Shown one piece after another: positions 32,603 to 41,689 of a stretch of 55,965 bases of DNA. The notes under the pieces were generated by a model that saw nothing but the letters and a program-made list of their open reading frames with translations, had not been told where the DNA came from and searched no databases. A program made the position numbers and the translations under genes. The DNA comes from Anaerolineae bacterium (GTDB taxonomy: Bacteria; Chloroflexota; Anaerolineae; Promineifilales; Promineifilaceae), in assembly GCA_023384415.1 (NCBI GenBank), contig JAHDWJ010000013.1, positions 1 to 55,965 on the forward strand, written 5' to 3'. Each line of letters starts with the position of its first letter. Positions within the stretch are counted from its first letter, which is position 1.

Positions 32603-35600
32603 ATGCATTCTCTACTAAAACAACAATTGGCCCAGTTGCAACTTGATCTTACTACCCTTCCATCTGCCTGGCAGCCATTCATCACCCAGGTCAACCAAAC
32701 TTATACCCGGTTAAATCTCAATGGCTCTGCCGAACAAAATTATCCGCAAACACTCCCCCTTCAAGTGATGCTTAACGCTTTGCCCGATCTCTTTTTTCGT
32801 CTGGATGAGCAAGGCACAGTTTTGGATTATAAAGATGGGAGCAACACATCCTTAGGCATACCCCCGGAGCAATTCCTGGGGCAGCGGTTGAATCAATTTT
32901 TCCCTGCCGATTTGGCCAATCAGTGCCAAAAAATTCTGGAACGGGCAGCGCGACAGCAAGAAATTACCACTTGGGAATATAGCTGGCCTGGCGATAAAGA
33001 GCGTTTCTATGAAATGCGGGCCATTCCTCTAAAACCCAAAGAGATAATCGTCATAGTGCGAGATATTACCCGTCGCATTCAGGCTGAACAGGCTTTACAA
33101 AAGCAAAAAAGCCTGCTAGAAAACCTGGTACGCATTGCCCGTATTACCACTTCCCAACCAGATTTAGAGGCAACCTTACAAAATGTTTTAGAAGTAGCTG
33201 CGTCGTTGACTCAAGCAGCCCAGGGGAATTTGATCTTGCTTAACAGCACCGGACAGCCCACTCATGCCATTAGAACAGGGCGAAATCCCCCAACCAGAGA
33301 CCCTCTTTATAACACCAGTCAGGTCTTGCAAAGTGGGGTGGCTGGTTGGGTCAAGCAGCAGCAAAAGTCGGTTCTTATTGGTGATGCTCAGCAAGATGAG
33401 CGGTGGATCAATGTGACCGAAGCCGGCACCTCGATCCGTTCGGTGTTATGCCTGCCCATTCTCCATGCCAACCAACTATTGGGCATTTTGACTTTGCTGC
33501 ACCAGGAACCTGACTTTTTCACTCAAGAACATTTACAGATGTTGGAAGCGGCCGCAGACCAAATATCCTTGGCTCTACGCAACGCTCAAATCTATGACGC
33601 GCAACGGCAAATGACCACCCGGCAGTTTACCCTGTACGAACTGCTCCGCATTGCCGGCGAACAGCTTGATCCGGACCCCGTTATGACCCTGGCCGTCAAA
33701 GCTATCGCCCGGCTCACCCCCTGGTTCAATATCAGCCTCTCCACCCCCATTCCTAATCAAGAGCAGTGGGTCATTCGTGCCGCCACCGGGAACCTGGTGA
33801 ACCGCATTGGTGTAACCTACCAGTTCCGGCAAGGGATCATTGGCCGGGCCATGCATACCCGGCAAATCCAGCTTGTGTCTGATGTTACCACTGATGCTGA
33901 TTTTGTTCGTGGTCCAGCCGATACCCGCAGTGAATTGGCCGTGCCCCTTTTACGCGGAGATAGATTGCTGGGGGTGTTGGATATTCAGAGCAATCAGTTA
34001 GATGGCTTTGCCCACGATGATCTGCTTTTAGCTGAATCATTGGCTGGAGCAGTCGCTTTGGCCCTGGATAATGCCCGCCTATATAGTGATGTGGAAGCCC
34101 ACCTGAATGAAATCAGCGTTCTGTACACGGTGGCCCAAATGAGTACCCGCTCCCTAATTATGGAGGATGTGCTTCAAGAAGCCCTGTTCTCTTCCGTCAC
34201 TTCTCTAGGCTTTAGCGGGGGCATGATTCTTTTGTTAGAACCCGAAAGTGGGCAGTTAGCACTGGCGGCCGCGCACAATCTCCCCGATGCCGTTACCACC
34301 TACCTCCAGAGCTGCCTGCCGGAACAAAACTGGCTGGCCTATGCCCATTACCAGCAGCGAGTAGTCATGCTATTGGATTGGGCAGCTGATGTCCCTCAAG
34401 TTCCTTCCAGCCTGATGCAAACATTAGCCGAACTGGGATGGCAAAGTTACGCTGCTGCCCCGCTGCTGCACCATGCCGAATCCCTGGGTGTCCTCTGCCT
34501 CTGGGACAAATTGCCTCAAACAAAGGGGCAATTAACATCTGCCTTTATGGCTGCTATGGGGCATCAGATAGCTATCGCCATTGCCAATGCCCGGCTGCAT
34601 CAAACCGTCGCTCACAAACAGAGCCAGTTACAGACGGTCTTAGATGCCAGCCGGGATGGGATTATTTTGCTAACAGAAGCAGGGCAAATACCAGTTTTGA
34701 ACGCGGCCGCGCAGGAGCTGTTCAACCTGGCTGGCCCATTAGCATCCTGGAGCAACCAATCTCTCAGTTCCCGCCTCATGCGCCTGCGTCACACCTTACC
34801 CGCTGTCGTCAAAATCATCATCGCCGAACTGCGCCGCGCCCGGCAAGGCGAGGCGGCCGCTAATGAGGGAGAGTGGGAACTAGCCAACCGGGTCATCCAC
34901 TGGCTTAATCTTCCCGTGGCCAATCGGGCGGGGTCTCTGGAACGGCTCTTTGTTTTGCGGGACATAACCCAAGAGCGGCAGTTAGAGCGGCTGCGCGAAG
35001 ATTTAATCCAGACAATGGTTCACGATTTGCGTAATCCGCTAAACGCCATCAGCGGGGCTGTTGAGCTAATACGGTACGATGAAGAAGCTAACTTCTCATC
35101 TGATTCCCGACAGATGGTGGATTTGATCGAACAAAGTGCCCACAAAATATTAGACCTGGTGAATACCATCATGGACATCAGTCGGCTAGAAAGCCAACAG
35201 ATGCCCTTGCAGTGGGCCGCTTTCCGGGTAAAAGATCTATTTGTTGAAAGCGAATATATGCAGCGATCTCTGGCAGAGAGGAAACGGGTAACCGTTCATT
35301 ATCAGGCAGCTAATGATCTTCCGCTCGCCTGGGCTGACAGTGGCCTGATAGCCCGTGTGTTACAAAATCTATTAGATAATGCCCTTAAATTTACCCCATC
35401 TGGCGGCACCGTTCGGTTAGAAGCCCACCTCCATCAGCCAGAAAGCGAATCTCCAGCTATAATTATCTCCGTGCAAGACAGCGGCCCTGGCATCAGCCCT
35501 GAAATTCAAGACCGACTGTTTGAAAAGTTTGTTACCGGACGACAAAGGGGGAGTGGCAGCGGGATTGGTTTGGCTTTTTGCCAGTTAGCGGTCGAGGCCC

Positions 35601-35680
35601 ATAGCGGCCGCATCTGGGTTGACTCCGTGCCAGGCCAGGGGGCTGTTTTCTACTTCACCATCCCCATTTATCAGCCATAA
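32603..35680 (+). CDS. PAS/GAF hybrid sensor histidine kinase, cytoplasmic
   Basis: A 1025-residue kinase without membrane segments. Order of parts: N-terminal helices, a PAS domain (about 45-155), a first GAF (about 175-335), a second GAF (about 345-500), a third GAF (about 515-670), a second PAS-like region (about 685-795), then HisKA with the phosphoacceptor His at residue about 807 in MVHDLRNPLNAISGAVEL, and HATPase_c with N-box QNLLDNALKFTP, G1 DSGPGISPEIQDRLFEKF and G2 GSGIGLAFC. It senses cytoplasmic or diffusible signals. I choose the ATG at 32603, since GAGGTG lies 6 bp upstream; the GTG at 32594 overlaps it. No response regulator adjoins. Confidence 0.9.
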   Translation: MHSLLKQQLAQLQLDLTTLPSAWQPFITQVNQTYTRLNLNGSAEQNYPQTLPLQVMLNALPDLFFRLDEQGTVLDYKDGSNTSLGIPPEQFLGQRLNQFFPADLANQCQKILERAARQQEITTWEYSWPGDKERFYEMRAIPLKPKEIIVIVRDITRRIQAEQALQKQKSLLENLVRIARITTSQPDLEATLQNVLEVAASLTQAAQGNLILLNSTGQPTHAIRTGRNPPTRDPLYNTSQVLQSGVAGWVKQQQKSVLIGDAQQDERWINVTEAGTSIRSVLCLPILHANQLLGILTLLHQEPDFFTQEHLQMLEAAADQISLALRNAQIYDAQRQMTTRQFTLYELLRIAGEQLDPDPVMTLAVKAIARLTPWFNISLSTPIPNQEQWVIRAATGNLVNRIGVTYQFRQGIIGRAMHTRQIQLVSDVTTDADFVRGPADTRSELAVPLLRGDRLLGVLDIQSNQLDGFAHDDLLLAESLAGAVALALDNARLYSDVEAHLNEISVLYTVAQMSTRSLIMEDVLQEALFSSVTSLGFSGGMILLLEPESGQLALAAAHNLPDAVTTYLQSCLPEQNWLAYAHYQQRVVMLLDWAADVPQVPSSLMQTLAELGWQSYAAAPLLHHAESLGVLCLWDKLPQTKGQLTSAFMAAMGHQIAIAIANARLHQTVAHKQSQLQTVLDASRDGIILLTEAGQIPVLNAAAQELFNLAGPLASWSNQSLSSRLMRLRHTLPAVVKIIIAELRRARQGEAAANEGEWELANRVIHWLNLPVANRAGSLERLFVLRDITQERQLERLREDLIQTMVHDLRNPLNAISGAVELIRYDEEANFSSDSRQMVDLIEQSAHKILDLVNTIMDISRLESQQMPLQWAAFRVKDLFVESEYMQRSLAERKRVTVHYQAANDLPLAWADSGLIARVLQNLLDNALKFTPSGGTVRLEAHLHQPESESPAIIISVQDSGPGISPEIQDRLFEKFVTGRQRGSGSGIGLAFCQLAVEAHSGRIWVDSVPGQGAVFYFTIPIYQP

Positions 35681-35698
35681 TTTAGTTCAGAGGAATCA

Positions 35699-36469
35699 AT
35701 GAGTAAACAATTACGTACCTTTTTAGAGTTTGCTACGGAAACAGCTTACCTGGCCGGGCGGCTAACGTTGGGCCATTTTCAGACGGATGTGCCTACAGAG
35801 TATAAGGGGGATGACACCCCAGTAACCGTAGCCGATAAGGCGTGTGAAGCATTTATTCGCGGCCGCATCGAAGCCGCTTTCCCCACCCACGCTATCCTGG
35901 GCGAAGAGTATGGCGACAGCCAGACTGGGGCCAGCCATCGTTGGGTCATTGATCCCATTGATGGCACCAAATCTTTTATGCGCGGGGTCCCCCTGTATGG
36001 AGTTTTGTTGGGGCTGGAGATAGAGGGGCAAATAGAGGTGGGGGTAGCCCATTTTCCGGCGATGGGGGAGATGGTCGCGGCCGCAACCGGTTTGGGCTGT
36101 TGGTGGAATGGGCGGCCGGCCTACGTAAGCCAGACCAAAAACCTGAGCCGGGCCTACGTTGGCTTTACCGACCCCGCCGTGTTTGCTCGTTATGGGCGGG
36201 CGGCCGCCTGGGAGCGGCTGCAAAAAGCGGTTTACTACCGGGTCGGTTGGAGCGACTCCTACGGCCAGATCCTCGCCGCCACTGGCCGCCTCGACATCAT
36301 GCTCGAACCCATCATGGCCCCCTGGGATTGCGGCCCCTTCCCTGTCATCTTCCGCGAAGCCGGGGGATATTTTGGCGATTGGCAAGGCAACAGCACCATC
36401 TACGCCGACGCCACCGTCAGCACCAGCCAGACCCTACTCCCCCAGGTGCTAGAAATCCTCAACGGCTAA
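35699..36469 (+). CDS. Inositol-monophosphatase-family phosphatase (HisN-like)
   Basis: A 256-residue Mg-dependent phosphatase. Metal-site motifs: GEEYGD (first Glu), WVIDPIDGTKSF, and the C-terminal WDCGPFPVI. The family includes inositol-1-monophosphatase and HisN-type histidinol-phosphatase; the FMRGVPLYG context and the length favour the HisN group, but I cannot decide. It starts 18 bp after the histidine kinase gene with GAGG upstream, so it is probably cotranscribed. A strong terminator lies about 95 bp after its stop. Confidence 0.85.
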   Translation: MSKQLRTFLEFATETAYLAGRLTLGHFQTDVPTEYKGDDTPVTVADKACEAFIRGRIEAAFPTHAILGEEYGDSQTGASHRWVIDPIDGTKSFMRGVPLYGVLLGLEIEGQIEVGVAHFPAMGEMVAAATGLGCWWNGRPAYVSQTKNLSRAYVGFTDPAVFARYGRAAAWERLQKAVYYRVGWSDSYGQILAATGRLDIMLEPIMAPWDCGPFPVIFREAGGYFGDWQGNSTIYADATVSTSQTLLPQVLEILNG

Positions 36470-36482
36470 CCGAAAGATATTT

Positions 36483-36525
36483 TTGCCACGAATGCCACGA
36501 ATTGACACGAATTATTTGTAACCGT
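36483..36525. repeat. CACGAATT-type simple repeat
   Basis: GCCACGAATGCCACGAATTGACACGAATTATTTG: period-9 variants of CACGAATT, as also found at 9835-9860. Confidence 0.55.
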
Positions 36526-36563
36526 CCATCCCAATAACTAACCTGCTAGAGAAAGCCCAGATA

Positions 36564-36606
36564 AAAAAAACACGGATAGAGCCAATGGGTCTATCCGTGT
36601 TTTTTT
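36564..36606 (+). terminator. Strong bidirectional rho-independent terminator
   Basis: A 17-bp perfect stem (36564-36580 with 36590-36606) enclosing a 9-nt loop. The arms begin with A7 and end with T6, so it works in both directions. It separates the rightward HisN-like gene from the leftward protease gene. Confidence 0.88.
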
Positions 36607-36647
36607 ATTCTGAGCTAATCAGGCTCAGCGAGATTTTGGCCACGGAT

Positions 36648-36792
36648 TTCACGAATGACTCCACTGAAAAAAAGTCGCGCAGAGACGCGAAGGCGCAAAG
36701 TTACCAAAGAAAAATTCGTGTTAATTCGTGAAATTCGCGGCTTCTTTCAGTGGACTCACGAATGAACCCGAATTTTCGGGAAATCCGTGACG
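36648..36792. repeat. Nested inverted-repeat element
   Basis: Outer arms CACGGATTT (about 36650) and AAATCCGTG (about 36782); inner arms CTCCACTGAAA (about 36659) and TTTCAGTGGAC (about 36746). The middle holds CGCAGAGACGCGAAGGCGCAAAG and TTCGTGTTAATTCGTG, simple-repeat-like. Resembles a small fold-back or MITE-like element between a terminator and the protease gene's 3' end. Confidence 0.5.
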
Positions 36793-36805
36793 ACAATACA
36801 ACTTT

Positions 36806-39800
36806 TTATGGCCTGATCACCACCGGCAGATACACATCTACCCCAGGAATCGTTGGCGGGTTCACCTGGGTTGAGGCGGAAGCCTGGTTATTGCTAATAT
36901 CCGGATCCCCTGTGCCCCCAGCGGCAAAAACAGCCGCCTGGTTGTGAACCGCCCCCAGGGAGCCTGGTGTCACCACAATCTGCACCGTCGCTGAGGCTGC
37001 ATTTGCCAGGCTGCCCAGCTCACATACCACCAAAAGGCCGTTTTGGTTACAACTTCCCTGGGATGGGGTGATGGAATTAACCGTAACCGCCGTAGACAGG
37101 TTATTGATCAGGGTGATACCAGTGGCTGTCACTGGTCCATCGTTGCTCACCGTCAAGGTATAGGTAATTGGCTCGTTGATCAACACAGGATCAGGGGCAT
37201 CAGTTATGCCCAGTTCCAGATCAGCAACCTGATCGGTGCAGCCCCAATTGACGGCATTGCCAACACCAGGGGTATACCGAACAGCGCGGCCGGCCACCAG
37301 ATTGGCTGAGTTGGCATAGGAATACATCTTACCCACCGTCCCCGTATCATTCTCCAGACCAACGGTCACAAAGTCAGGCCAGCTAACGGTGTGGTATTGG
37401 AAGGTAATTTCCCCGGTAGCCAGATTCAGAATCGTCTCAAACGTCTCAGGAAAGCCGCTGGCCCAATGCTGTACCTGATCGAATTGAATGACAAACAGGT
37501 TGCCGACCGCCAGAGTATAAATCTTCCCTTGGGTGCCATTTTCTGGGTTCAAATCTTCGCCAAAGGCCATGATGTCATTGTTGGGACGCCCCTCAAAGGG
37601 GAGTACCATGTGAGCAACCGTGTAATTGGTGGGACCGAAGAAAATGTACCCATTGGAATTGATACGGAAGGTGGAGTATTCTGTACCAAAGTAGTTAAAG
37701 GGCTGGGGCAGGGTAATAAACCCACTGCTGGCATCATCCCCCAGGTTGTAGACAGTGCCACTGGTGGCATCAATCCAGTTATAAAGGGGATAACCTGCCG
37801 TGTTATCAAAGCAGTTGTAATTGATGCGGGGTACCAGGTTGAAGTTTTGACTCTGGTTGCCAGCGATAGTGACGTTCTGATTACCGGTGTTAAACCCAGG
37901 ATGTTCAGCGCGAATGGTGTGGGTACCCACAGGCAAGGTCATGGTGTAATGGCCGCTGCTGGTGGCCATCACCGGGGTCACCGCATCCACACCAACCACA
38001 GAAACTTTTGCGGCCACCCCAACTCCCAGAACGCTGTCACTGATGGTTCCGGTGAGGGTATGGGTCGCCAGGGCGGTCAGGGTGAAGTTTTGGATGGTGG
38101 TGTTGCCCATGGTCACACTGACGGATGGGGCGGTGACGGTCTGGTAGCCGAACGCGGCCGCGCTCATGCTCCAGGTGCCCGCTCCAGCCACTACCTCATA
38201 TTGACCATTGCTGTCCGTCGTTGTCGTCAGAGTGTACCCCAGGCGGGAGAAGGTGATGGTTACATTAGCCAGGGGGTTGCTGTTGGCTGTGACGGTACCA
38301 GAGATAACCCCAGCCTGGTACATCATGTCTGCGGCCGCTTTCACATCAAGCCGCCCCCAGCCATATACATTGTTAGGAATCTCACTGCCCGGCACCCCGC
38401 CACAGGTCTGGCTGCTGGTGCGAGGGACGGCCGTTCTCCGCAGCAGCTCTTCGATCAGATCAACCTCCCCCCGCAGCTGCGGCTCCAGAGAGATAAGCAG
38501 AGCTACCGCCCCGGCCACATGGGGAGAAGCCATGGATGTACCATTAAAGGTGGCGTAAGCGGTATTGCTGCCAGCGGTACTGGAACGTACGGCTACCCCA
38601 GGGGCAGAGACATGCGGGCCAGTAGCCCCAGTGAATGGATTTGGGCCACGGGAGGAAAAAGTACCAATATTATCATTGGTATCAGTAGCCCCCACATTGA
38701 AAGAAGACGGGTTATCCCCAGGGGACCCGAGGCGGCCGCACCCATCTGCGGCCGCGCTGCCACTATTCCCCGCCGAAAAAGCGGTAAAAATACCTGAAGC
38801 CCGCATCGCCGCCGTCACCCCTTCAAAAATCTGACTGCCCCCGGGGCCACCCCAGGAGTTGTTCATCACATCCGGGCGCAAAGATGGATTGGGATTGTTT
38901 CCTGCCAGATCAGTGGGAGCAACCATAAATTGCAGCGCTTCAAAAAGAGCTTCATTACTGGGGCAGCAGCCAAACGCGGCAATCCATTTAGCCCCAGGAG
39001 CTACCCCAATCTGATTCGTGCCCCCATCATCACCCACTTCCGTCCCCATCACATGGGTTCCATGGTTGTTACCATCCGCCGGTGCGCTCATGGTAAAGGT
39101 GGGATCAAACCAGTTGTAATTGTGGTTAAAAATACCTCCCCCTAAATTACCCCGATATTGATTGACCAGGGCGTTGTGGGTATACCGAACTCCGGTATCC
39201 ACATTAGCCGCCACTGCGCCAACACCAGTCACGCCATAAGTGGTCCATACCTCTGGGGCACGAATTTTTGTCACCCCCCACTCAACCACTTCGGGGGATT
39301 CAATCCCTTCAACCTCAACAATTTCGGGAACTTCCAGCTTCATCTGAGGCATGATGGTGGCGATTTCAGGCCGGGCAGCCAATGCCCATAAACCAACTTC
39401 ATCCAGCTCTACCACCACCAGATTGACAATCCAGATAGATTTGACATGGGTCACATGTCCTTCACTCTGGAGCGAACTTAGTTCGGCTAGTAAACCGGCC
39501 TGGGTGCGATCAGCGGTCTCTTTAAGGGTGTTATAAACGGCCCACCCTCGCATATCCCAATCCCGAATTTGGGACGCGGCCGTTAAATCGGCCTGTTCAT
39601 GCAGCAGGGCCAGCACTTTCACTCGACCATCAGCGGCCGCTTGCAGCTCTTTCCAAACCGCCGTCTCAACTTTTTGGGCGTACACGGTAGATGGATTCAC
39701 CGAACCAGCTACATCTGGCTGAGATGGCTGGGAACCAGCCCGGAACAGCCCCAACACCAACAAGCTAACAACTGCTAACAAAGCGTAAAACCATTGACTT

Positions 39801-39811
39801 TTCATTTTCAC
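36806..39811 (-). CDS. Exported subtilisin-like serine protease (S8) with accessory domains
   Basis: A 1001-residue secreted protease. Signal peptide at residues about 1-25, an inhibitor-I9-like propeptide region, then the S8 domain with the triad Asp about 205 ([14 protein letters not shown]), His about 250 ([12 protein letters not shown]) and Ser about 426 ([17 protein letters not shown]). After it come two carboxypeptidase-regulatory-like domains, a beta-rich domain and a DUF11-like repeat ([19 protein letters not shown]), and a C-terminal tail [11 protein letters not shown] choose the GTG at 39811, 6 bp after GGAGGT; two residues later lies an ATG. The C-terminal tail is shared in kind with other exported proteins here. 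Confidence 0.92.
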   Translation of the reverse strand: MKMKSQWFYALLAVVSLLVLGLFRAGSQPSQPDVAGSVNPSTVYAQKVETAVWKELQAAADGRVKVLALLHEQADLTAASQIRDWDMRGWAVYNTLKETADRTQAGLLAELSSLQSEGHVTHVKSIWIVNLVVVELDEVGLWALAARPEIATIMPQMKLEVPEIVEVEGIESPEVVEWGVTKIRAPEVWTTYGVTGVGAVAANVDTGVRYTHNALVNQYRGNLGGGIFNHNYNWFDPTFTMSAPADGNNHGTHVMGTEVGDDGGTNQIGVAPGAKWIAAFGCCPSNEALFEALQFMVAPTDLAGNNPNPSLRPDVMNNSWGGPGGSQIFEGVTAAMRASGIFTAFSAGNSGSAAADGCGRLGSPGDNPSSFNVGATDTNDNIGTFSSRGPNPFTGATGPHVSAPGVAVRSSTAGSNTAYATFNGTSMASPHVAGAVALLISLEPQLRGEVDLIEELLRRTAVPRTSSQTCGGVPGSEIPNNVYGWGRLDVKAAADMMYQAGVISGTVTANSNPLANVTITFSRLGYTLTTTTDSNGQYEVVAGAGTWSMSAAAFGYQTVTAPSVSVTMGNTTIQNFTLTALATHTLTGTISDSVLGVGVAAKVSVVGVDAVTPVMATSSGHYTMTLPVGTHTIRAEHPGFNTGNQNVTIAGNQSQNFNLVPRINYNCFDNTAGYPLYNWIDATSGTVYNLGDDASSGFITLPQPFNYFGTEYSTFRINSNGYIFFGPTNYTVAHMVLPFEGRPNNDIMAFGEDLNPENGTQGKIYTLAVGNLFVIQFDQVQHWASGFPETFETILNLATGEITFQYHTVSWPDFVTVGLENDTGTVGKMYSYANSANLVAGRAVRYTPGVGNAVNWGCTDQVADLELGITDAPDPVLINEPITYTLTVSNDGPVTATGITLINNLSTAVTVNSITPSQGSCNQNGLLVVCELGSLANAASATVQIVVTPGSLGAVHNQAAVFAAGGTGDPDISNNQASASTQVNPPTIPGVDVYLPVVIRP

Positions 39812-39881
39812 GGGAACACCTCCAGAAACAAGGGAACAAAGCGTAGAGCCTGGCAAAATCAAGATTGCCTTCAGGTATGTT

Positions 39882-39893
39882 GGGCAATTGCCC
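39882..39893. promoter_or_regulatory. Palindrome GGGCAATTGCCC between protease and pgm
   Basis: A perfect 12-bp palindrome midway between two divergent genes. It could be an operator for either; the only support is symmetry and position. Confidence 0.3.
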
Positions 39894-40034
39894 GACACCG
39901 GGAAATCAAAAAAAGCCAAAATCCAGCCAAAATTAGATCGAGAGTATACCAACAATGGAAGCTGTCCAAAAATGATGGTAACATTAAGTCACGCACTCCT
40001 CATCACTCAAGCCTCAACCCTTATTGGAGTCATT

Positions 40035-41681
40035 ATGAGCTTGCATCCATTGGCCGGCCGCCCTGCCCCATCCCATCTTTTAACCAACATTCCCGCCCTG
40101 GTAGCATCCTATTACACCACTCAACCCGACCCGGATGATCCGGCCCAACTTGTCGCCTTTGGCACATCTGGGCACCGTGGCTCATCCATTCAAGGGAAGT
40201 TCAATGAAGGGCATATTTTGGCTGTTAGCCAGGCGGTGGCAGAGTGGCGGCAGCAGGCAGGCATAACCGGACCGCTTTACCTGGGCATGGATAGCCACGC
40301 CTTATCCGAACCGGCCCAACGGACAGCGATTGAGGTGCTGGCAGCCAATGGGGTCAACCTGTTTGTCCAGGCCGGTGGGGGGTATACCCCTACCCCGGTT
40401 ATTTCTCACGCTATTTTGAGCTACAACCGCGGCCGCGTCACTGGCCTGGCGGATGGCATCGTCATTACCCCCTCCCACAACCCCCCAGATGATGGCGGCT
40501 TCAAATACAACCCCCCAGCGGGTGGGCCAGCCGACACCAGCATCACCCACTGGATCGAAAAGCGGGCCAATGAGCTGCTCCAGGCCGGGTTAAAAGGGGT
40601 ACACCGTCTGCCGTTAGCCAAAGCGCTGGGCCAGGAGAGTACCCACCGGGTTGATTTTGTGACCCCCTACATCAACGATCTCGATCAGGTAATAGATATG
40701 GGGGCGATTGCGGCCGCGGGGATCAAAATAGGGGTAGACCCGATGGGTGGGGCTGGGGGGGCTTATTGGCAGCCCATCGCCGAGCGGTATGGGTTGAACC
40801 TCCAGGTGGTCAACCCGGAAGTTGATCCCACCTTCCGCTTTATGACGTTAGACAAGGACGGCAAAATCCGCATGGATTGCTCCTCACCCTACGCTATGGC
40901 CAGTCTGATCGGGCTGAAAGAGCAGTTTGACATCGCCTTTGGTAATGACCCAGATGCCGACCGGCACGGTATCGTTACCCGCAGCGTAGGGCTGATGAAC
41001 CCCAACCATTATCTGGCGGTGGCCATTGATTACCTGTTCACTCACCGTCCAGGGTGGCCCCAGGCGGCGGCTATCGGCAAGACGCTGGTCTCTAGCTCGA
41101 TGATTGATCGGGTCGCGGCCGCGCAGAAACGAACATTGGCCGAAGTGCCGGTCGGGTTCAAATATTTCGTGGCCGGGCTGCTGGATGGCAGCTATGGATT
41201 TGGCGGCGAAGAGAGTGCGGGAGCCTCTTTCCTGCGGCGGGATGGCACAGTCTGGACAACGGATAAAGATGGTCTGATTTTAGGATTGTTGGCAGCCGAG
41301 ATCACGGCCATTACCGGCCAGGACCCCGGCCAACATTACCTGGCGTTAGAAGCTCAGTTTGGTTCACCAGTGTATGAACGGATGGATGCTCCAGCGACAA
41401 CGGCGCAAAAGGTGGTGCTGCAAACTCTTTCTCCAGAGCAGATTACGGCCACCACCCTGGCCGGGGAGCCAATCCTGGCTAAGTTGACCCATGCCCCAGC
41501 CAACGGGGAAGCGATTGGCGGGTTAAAGGTGGTAACGGCAAATGGCTGGTTTGCGGCCCGCCCATCGGGCACGGAGGAGATTTACAAAATTTATGCGGAA
41601 AGTTTTCGCGGCCGCGACCATCTACACCAGCTTCAACAAGAGGCTCAAGAGATGGTTGCGGCCGCCTTCAAGGCAGTTTGA
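40035..41681 (+). CDS. pgm: Phosphoglucomutase (alpha-D-glucose phosphate-specific)
   Basis: A 548-residue enzyme interconverting glucose-1-phosphate and glucose-6-phosphate. Sequence marks: [12 protein letters not shown] near residue 47 (substrate region), the phosphoserine loop [19 protein letters not shown], metal-binding DPDADRHG, and the C-terminal [16 protein letters not shown]. coli Pgm is 546 residues, so length fits. I use the ATG at 40035 with GGAG upstream; the open upstream frame (49 codons) is not family-like. Divergent from the protease gene. Confidence 0.95.
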   Translation: MSLHPLAGRPAPSHLLTNIPALVASYYTTQPDPDDPAQLVAFGTSGHRGSSIQGKFNEGHILAVSQAVAEWRQQAGITGPLYLGMDSHALSEPAQRTAIEVLAANGVNLFVQAGGGYTPTPVISHAILSYNRGRVTGLADGIVITPSHNPPDDGGFKYNPPAGGPADTSITHWIEKRANELLQAGLKGVHRLPLAKALGQESTHRVDFVTPYINDLDQVIDMGAIAAAGIKIGVDPMGGAGGAYWQPIAERYGLNLQVVNPEVDPTFRFMTLDKDGKIRMDCSSPYAMASLIGLKEQFDIAFGNDPDADRHGIVTRSVGLMNPNHYLAVAIDYLFTHRPGWPQAAAIGKTLVSSSMIDRVAAAQKRTLAEVPVGFKYFVAGLLDGSYGFGGEESAGASFLRRDGTVWTTDKDGLILGLLAAEITAITGQDPGQHYLALEAQFGSPVYERMDAPATTAQKVVLQTLSPEQITATTLAGEPILAKLTHAPANGEAIGGLKVVTANGWFAARPSGTEEIYKIYAESFRGRDHLHQLQQEAQEMVAAAFKAV

Positions 41682-41689
41682 TCTGGTCG

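Noticed and set aside
37391..38797. A 468-codon reading frame on the plus strand within the protease gene
   Set aside because: Antisense to a clearly conserved subtilisin-like gene; glycine/valine-rich shadow without recognisable motifs.
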